Part shown: positions 52,166-57,290 of the stretch, piece by piece
Layout: every line of letters begins with the position of its first letter
Position numbering within the stretch: position 1 is the stretch's first letter
DNA from: Candidatus Binatia bacterium
GTDB taxonomy: Bacteria > Desulfobacterota > Binatia > UBA12015
Direction: 5' to 3'
Assembly: GCA_019749875.1 (NCBI GenBank)
Contig: JAIEPK010000087.1
Location: 1 to 57,290 of the forward strand
DNA length: 57,290 nt
Notes under the pieces: model-generated
What the model saw: only the letters and a program-made list of their open reading frames with translations
Told to the model about the DNA's origin: nothing
The model's database searches: none
Position numbers and translations under genes: made by a program

Positions 52166-55100
52166 ATGCGATCCGTCGCGAACCTTCCCTCCCAACCTCG
52201 CGCCGTCCTCGTCGGGTTGCTCGTCTGCCTCGCCGCTGCCAGCGGTGCGCGCGAGGCGAGCGCGACCGCCGAGGTCAACTTCGGGAGCGGGCACGTCCGG
52301 CCGCTCGCGTTCCTCGCGTCGGTCGATCTGTTGTTCGCGGTCAGCACGCCGCGCGACACGCTCGTCGTGTTCGATGCAAGCACGGGCACGCTCACGCGGC
52401 TCGCCGAGGTGCCGGTCGGATTCGAGCCCATCGCCGTCGCTGCCCGCGTTCGCAGTGACGGCCGCGTCGAGGCGTGGGTGGTGAATCACGTCTCCGACAG
52501 CGTGAGCATCGTCGAGATCGACCCGTCGAACCCCGGCGCGGCGCACGTGATCCGGACCTTGCTCGTGGGCGACGAGCCGCGTGACGTCGTGTTCGCCGGT
52601 CCGAGCGCAAAGCGCGCATTCATCACCGCGGCGCACCGCGGGCAGAATCGACCGGGCGATCCGCAGTCGAGCACGCCCGGCGTGGGCCGCGCCGATGTCT
52701 GGGTCTTCGACACCGATGCGCTCGGCTCCAGCTTTCGCGGTTCCCCGGTGACCATCCTGACGCTGTTCGGCGACACGCCGCGCGGGCTCGCCGTGACGCC
52801 GGACGGGGCGACCGTCTATGCGGCGGTGTTCAACTCGGGAAGCCGTACGGCCACCGTGAACAGGGAGGCCGTCCGCACCGGTCCGGGCCTGCCGCCGTTG
52901 CCGCCCGGCGCGCAACCCGATGCACCGATCACCGGCCTCATCGTCAAGTACGACGCGTCGACCGATCGCTGGCAGGACGAGCTGGGGCGCGACTGGGCCG
53001 ACCGGGTGCCGTTCGACGTGCCCGACCTGGACGTCTTCGCCATCGACGCATCCGCGCCCGTGCCGGTGCAATCGGCATCGTTCTCGGGCGTGGGCACGAC
53101 GCTCTTCAACCTCGCCGTTCGACCCGGCACGGGCGCCGTGTACGTGAGCAACACGGAAGCGCGGAACCACGTGCGCTTCGAGCCCAACATCCAGGGGCAC
53201 GTGACCGAGAGCCGGATCACCGTGATCGACGGGACGACGGTGACGCCCGTGCACCTCAATCCGCACATCGATTACGACGTCGTTCCCGGACCGCCCGCCG
53301 AGGTCGCGGAGAGCCTCGCGTTTCCCATGGACATGGCGTTCTCGCCCGACGGCGCGACGCTCTACTTGACGGCGTTCGGCTCAGGGGCGATCGCCGCGCT
53401 CGCGACCGACGACCTCGAGGTTGGGGTGGTCGTGCCGCGCAGCCAGGTGGCCGTCGGGGGCGGGCCGAGCGGCGTCGTCGTGGATCCCGCGCGCGACCGG
53501 CTCTACGTGATGCTCGCCTTCGACCACGCGATCGCGACGGTGGAGCACGCATCCCTCGCGACGCGGTCGCTCGCCGGCCTGACGTCGCTCGGCGTCGATC
53601 CCCGGCCGGCGGCCGTGCGTTTCGGCGAGCGCTTCCTCTTCGACGCGCGGGCTTCGTCGGCGCACGGCGACGCGGCGTGCGCGAGCTGCCACCCGTTCGG
53701 CGACGCCGACCAGCTCGCCTGGGATCTCGGCGATCCGTACGGAGACGTGCTGACGATCGCGAACCCGACCATCACGGTGTTCGGCGCTCGCGGCATCGGT
53801 GCGTCTTACCACCCGGTCAAGGGGCCGTTCTTGACGCAGAGCCTGCGCGGAATGATCGGGACCGGCCCGATGCACTGGCGCGGCGATCGCAGCGCCGCGT
53901 CGTCGGGCGGCAGCGTCGACGATGCCGCCGGGAACTTCCTGACGTTCAACGTCGCGTTCCCGTCCCTGCTCGGTCGCGCGAGCCCGCTGCCGGCTGCCGA
54001 CATGCAGGCATTCGCCGACTACGTGCTGACCCTCGCGTATCCTCCGAATCCGCACCGCCCGCTCGACGACGTTCCGACGGAAGCGATGGCGCGTGGCGAA
54101 CACCTGTTTCGCACCGGCATCACTTCGGGTGCCGGCCCTTGCGACACCTGCCACACCCTGCCCTTGACGACGAGTGGCCGCATCGGTCTCCTGGAGCCGT
54201 CCGAGCAGCCGACGAAGATCCCTCATCTGCGCAACGCGTACCAGAAGGTCGGATTGTTCGGTGCCTTCCGCAACAACGACCATCGGGTGCCGGGCTACTT
54301 CGGTGGCGACGTCGTGCGCGGATTCGGGCTGGAGTTCGATGGCAGCCTCGGATCGCTCCGAGACTTCCACAACGCCTTCGCTCTCGACGCGGGCTCGCGC
54401 GCCGATCTCAGCGACTTCATCCTCGCGATCGATCCCGGCCTGAAGCCCGCAGTGGGGCAGCAGGTGAGCTTGACGGCGGACACGATCGACGACCCCGAGC
54501 TGCCGGCGTACCTGGCCTCCCTCGACCGCGCCGATCGCGCGGGACACTGTCGCTTCGTCGTGTTCGGCGGCGCGGCCGCGAGCCCCGTCCCCTGGTGGTA
54601 CGCCTTTGGCGCAGCCTTCAGCACCGGCCGTCAAGCCGACGAGCTGCTGCGCGGCGAGGCCCTGCGAGCGGTCGTGTCGCTTCCCGGAGGCGAGCGCACG
54701 GGGACCTGCATGCTGGCGCAGATGGGGGCGCCGTACGCTCTCGACGGCGATGGCGACACGGTCAGCGACCTCGACGAGCTCGCCGCCGGCTCGGACCCCG
54801 GGGATCCCGCGAGCCTGCCCGCGGGCCTGGACGTGGTGCGGATCGGGACCAGGAGCTTCGTCCTGCAGGACGGCAGCAAGAGAGGTCGTCCGAGCGCACG
54901 CAAGCTCTCGTTCGTCTCGAGCACGAAGGATGCGCCTGCGGACGCGCGCGTGATCGCTCCGGCGCGCGGCAGCGCGGGCGATCCGCGTGTCGGAGGGGCT
55001 ACGCTCCTCGTCTACAACGCGAATGGCAGCGGCGAGGCCGTCCGGATTCCTCTGCCACCGTCGGGATGGTCCGCGAAGGGCACGGACAGCCGGCCCGACG

Positions 55101-55357
55101 GCTACGTCTTCCGGGCTGCCGGCAAGAACGATCCGGTGAAGACGGTCACGGTCGAGGACGACAAGCTGGTCGTGAAGGGCGGTCGCGAGCTCTTCGAGTA
55201 TACGCTCGAGGAACCAACGCAGGGTCGTATGGCGATGCGCTTGACGCTCGGTACCGACGTGCAGTGGTGCGCCGCGGCGAGCGGGCGGCAGGACGCGGTC
55301 GACGAGTTCGTCGCGAATCCGAACACACCGGCGCCCGGGGTCTGCCCCGCGATGTGA
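52166..55357 (+). CDS. Secreted beta-propeller di-haem c-type cytochrome with TSP3-like loop and C-terminal beta domain
   Basis: 1,063 residues with a signal peptide (AVLVGLLVCLAAASGAREASA). Residues about 40-480 form a YVTN-type propeller (VWVFDTDALG, FGDTPRGLAVTPDGATVYAAVF, AFSPDGATLYLTAFGSGAIA). Residues about 490-820 carry two c-haem sites, CASCH (505-509) and CDTCH (659-663), with a MauG/peroxidase-like layout (KGPFLTQSLRGM, GPMHWRGDR, IPHLRNAYQKVGLFG). A calcium loop (LDGDGDTVSDLDELAAGSDP) lies near 860. The C-terminal 160 residues (RKLSFVSST, VGGATLLVYNANGSGE, WSAKGTD, EYTLEEPTQGRMAMRLTLG) match a domain I associate with Binatota-like secreted proteins. GGAGG lies before ATG 52166. Likely a periplasmic or surface oxidoreductase. 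Confidence 0.85.
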   Translation: MRSVANLPSQPRAVLVGLLVCLAAASGAREASATAEVNFGSGHVRPLAFLASVDLLFAVSTPRDTLVVFDASTGTLTRLAEVPVGFEPIAVAARVRSDGRVEAWVVNHVSDSVSIVEIDPSNPGAAHVIRTLLVGDEPRDVVFAGPSAKRAFITAAHRGQNRPGDPQSSTPGVGRADVWVFDTDALGSSFRGSPVTILTLFGDTPRGLAVTPDGATVYAAVFNSGSRTATVNREAVRTGPGLPPLPPGAQPDAPITGLIVKYDASTDRWQDELGRDWADRVPFDVPDLDVFAIDASAPVPVQSASFSGVGTTLFNLAVRPGTGAVYVSNTEARNHVRFEPNIQGHVTESRITVIDGTTVTPVHLNPHIDYDVVPGPPAEVAESLAFPMDMAFSPDGATLYLTAFGSGAIAALATDDLEVGVVVPRSQVAVGGGPSGVVVDPARDRLYVMLAFDHAIATVEHASLATRSLAGLTSLGVDPRPAAVRFGERFLFDARASSAHGDAACASCHPFGDADQLAWDLGDPYGDVLTIANPTITVFGARGIGASYHPVKGPFLTQSLRGMIGTGPMHWRGDRSAASSGGSVDDAAGNFLTFNVAFPSLLGRASPLPAADMQAFADYVLTLAYPPNPHRPLDDVPTEAMARGEHLFRTGITSGAGPCDTCHTLPLTTSGRIGLLEPSEQPTKIPHLRNAYQKVGLFGAFRNNDHRVPGYFGGDVVRGFGLEFDGSLGSLRDFHNAFALDAGSRADLSDFILAIDPGLKPAVGQQVSLTADTIDDPELPAYLASLDRADRAGHCRFVVFGGAAASPVPWWYAFGAAFSTGRQADELLRGEALRAVVSLPGGERTGTCMLAQMGAPYALDGDGDTVSDLDELAAGSDPGDPASLPAGLDVVRIGTRSFVLQDGSKRGRPSARKLSFVSSTKDAPADARVIAPARGSAGDPRVGGATLLVYNANGSGEAVRIPLPPSGWSAKGTDSRPDGYVFRAAGKNDPVKTVTVEDDKLVVKGGRELFEYTLEEPTQGRMAMRLTLGTDVQWCAAASGRQDAVDEFVANPNTPAPGVCPAM

Positions 55358-55673
55358 GCCGGACGGCGTCGTTGGCCGGCGACCGGCTTCGCGTGGTCGG
55401 TGCCAGACCGATGCCATCCGCGGGGGGGGGGCGCGGCGGACGGGAGCAGGGGCCTGTGCGTGCCGTCGACGCCGACGACGTCGAGGAGCAGCTTTCGCCG
55501 TGTGCGGATTGCAAAGTCGCGCCGCAGTTGCCGGAACATTCCACCAGCGTGGCGCGGCACCGACGGACGTGAGTGAGGGCGGCACCGATGCCGTCGCGCG
55601 CTTCGAGCGCGGGACCGCGAATCGCGACCTTTTGGGCACCGACCCGCATGTGTAGAGTCCCGGCCGGACGCCG
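55358..55673. other. Gene-free spacer with a G10 run
   Basis: About 316 nt without a supported gene. It contains a run of ten G at 55422-55431, unusual even here and prone to slippage or sequencing error. The promoter of the histidine kinase gene should lie here, but no clear boxes are visible. Confidence 0.4.
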
Positions 55674-57212
<1,539 letters not shown>

Positions 57213-57290
57213 GGGCCGCGAGGCCCTGTCGACGAGGCGTTCCTGGCGGTGCGCTGGCTGATCGACGGAACGCTCGAGCGCTGGTCGCGT

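Overview
The window is about 57 kb of very GC-rich DNA with almost no spare space. It comes from a Gram-negative (diderm) bacterium: it encodes an outer-membrane beta-barrel, a LolA-like periplasmic protein, lipoproteins, secreted multi-haem-type proteins and MacAB-like exporters. The secreted proteins with DUF1566 modules, the Cys-rich helical 'CQKT..KES' segments and the C-terminal domain of the 1,063-residue cytochrome resemble proteins I associate with uncultured deltaproteobacterial / Binatota-like lineages. That placement is inference, not something the sequence proves. No rRNA, tRNA, CRISPR array or intact insertion sequence was seen. REGION 1 (1-19.6 kb) reads as a polyketide-lipid synthesis and export island. 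It holds the C-terminus of a modular type I PKS (degenerate ketoreductase-like part plus ACP), a phosphopantetheinyl transferase, an FtsX-type ABC permease with its ATPase, a sigma-54 activator next to a good -24/-12 promoter for that ABC operon, an outer-membrane barrel and a LolA-like protein. These are followed by a PadR-led operon in which a type III PKS gene sits between a second FtsX permease and its ATPase. A single-chain biotin carboxylase-BCCP-central-carboxyltransferase protein ends the region and could supply malonyl-CoA or a related extender. REGION 2 (19.9-30.7 kb) holds a secreted amidohydrolase, a hairpin-rich convergent spacer, a cytochrome P450, a large winged-helix/ATPase/TPR regulator with a triple 11-bp repeat in its divergent promoter, a tandem-module DUF1566 surface protein, a trypsin-like protease, and a decayed, internally deleted copy of an SMP-30 gene whose intact relative lies 20 kb away. 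REGION 3 (30.7-37.7 kb) holds a tripartite MacAB-like exporter (ATPase, permease, adaptor), two or three small secreted proteins including a thrombospondin-type-3 calcium-binding protein, and a membrane-anchored LuxR-type regulator. REGION 4 (37.8-47.3 kb) is a redox and stress block. It has a small-membrane-protein/ApbE/ferric-reductase-like/c-type haem operon, a P-type cation ATPase, a tandem universal stress protein, and a chrB-chrA-DUF1259 chromate operon. REGION 5 (47.3-57.3 kb) holds a truncated response-regulator remnant, a secreted beta-helix protein, a GlcG/HbpS-like protein, a YHS lipoprotein, an SMP-30 protein with an N-terminal jelly-roll-like domain, a beta-propeller di-haem cytochrome, and a GAF-PAS histidine kinase. 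Convergent gene pairs are repeatedly separated by long perfect hairpins. Two of these carry the same 32-bp palindrome, which suggests a dispersed palindromic repeat that doubles as a bidirectional terminator.
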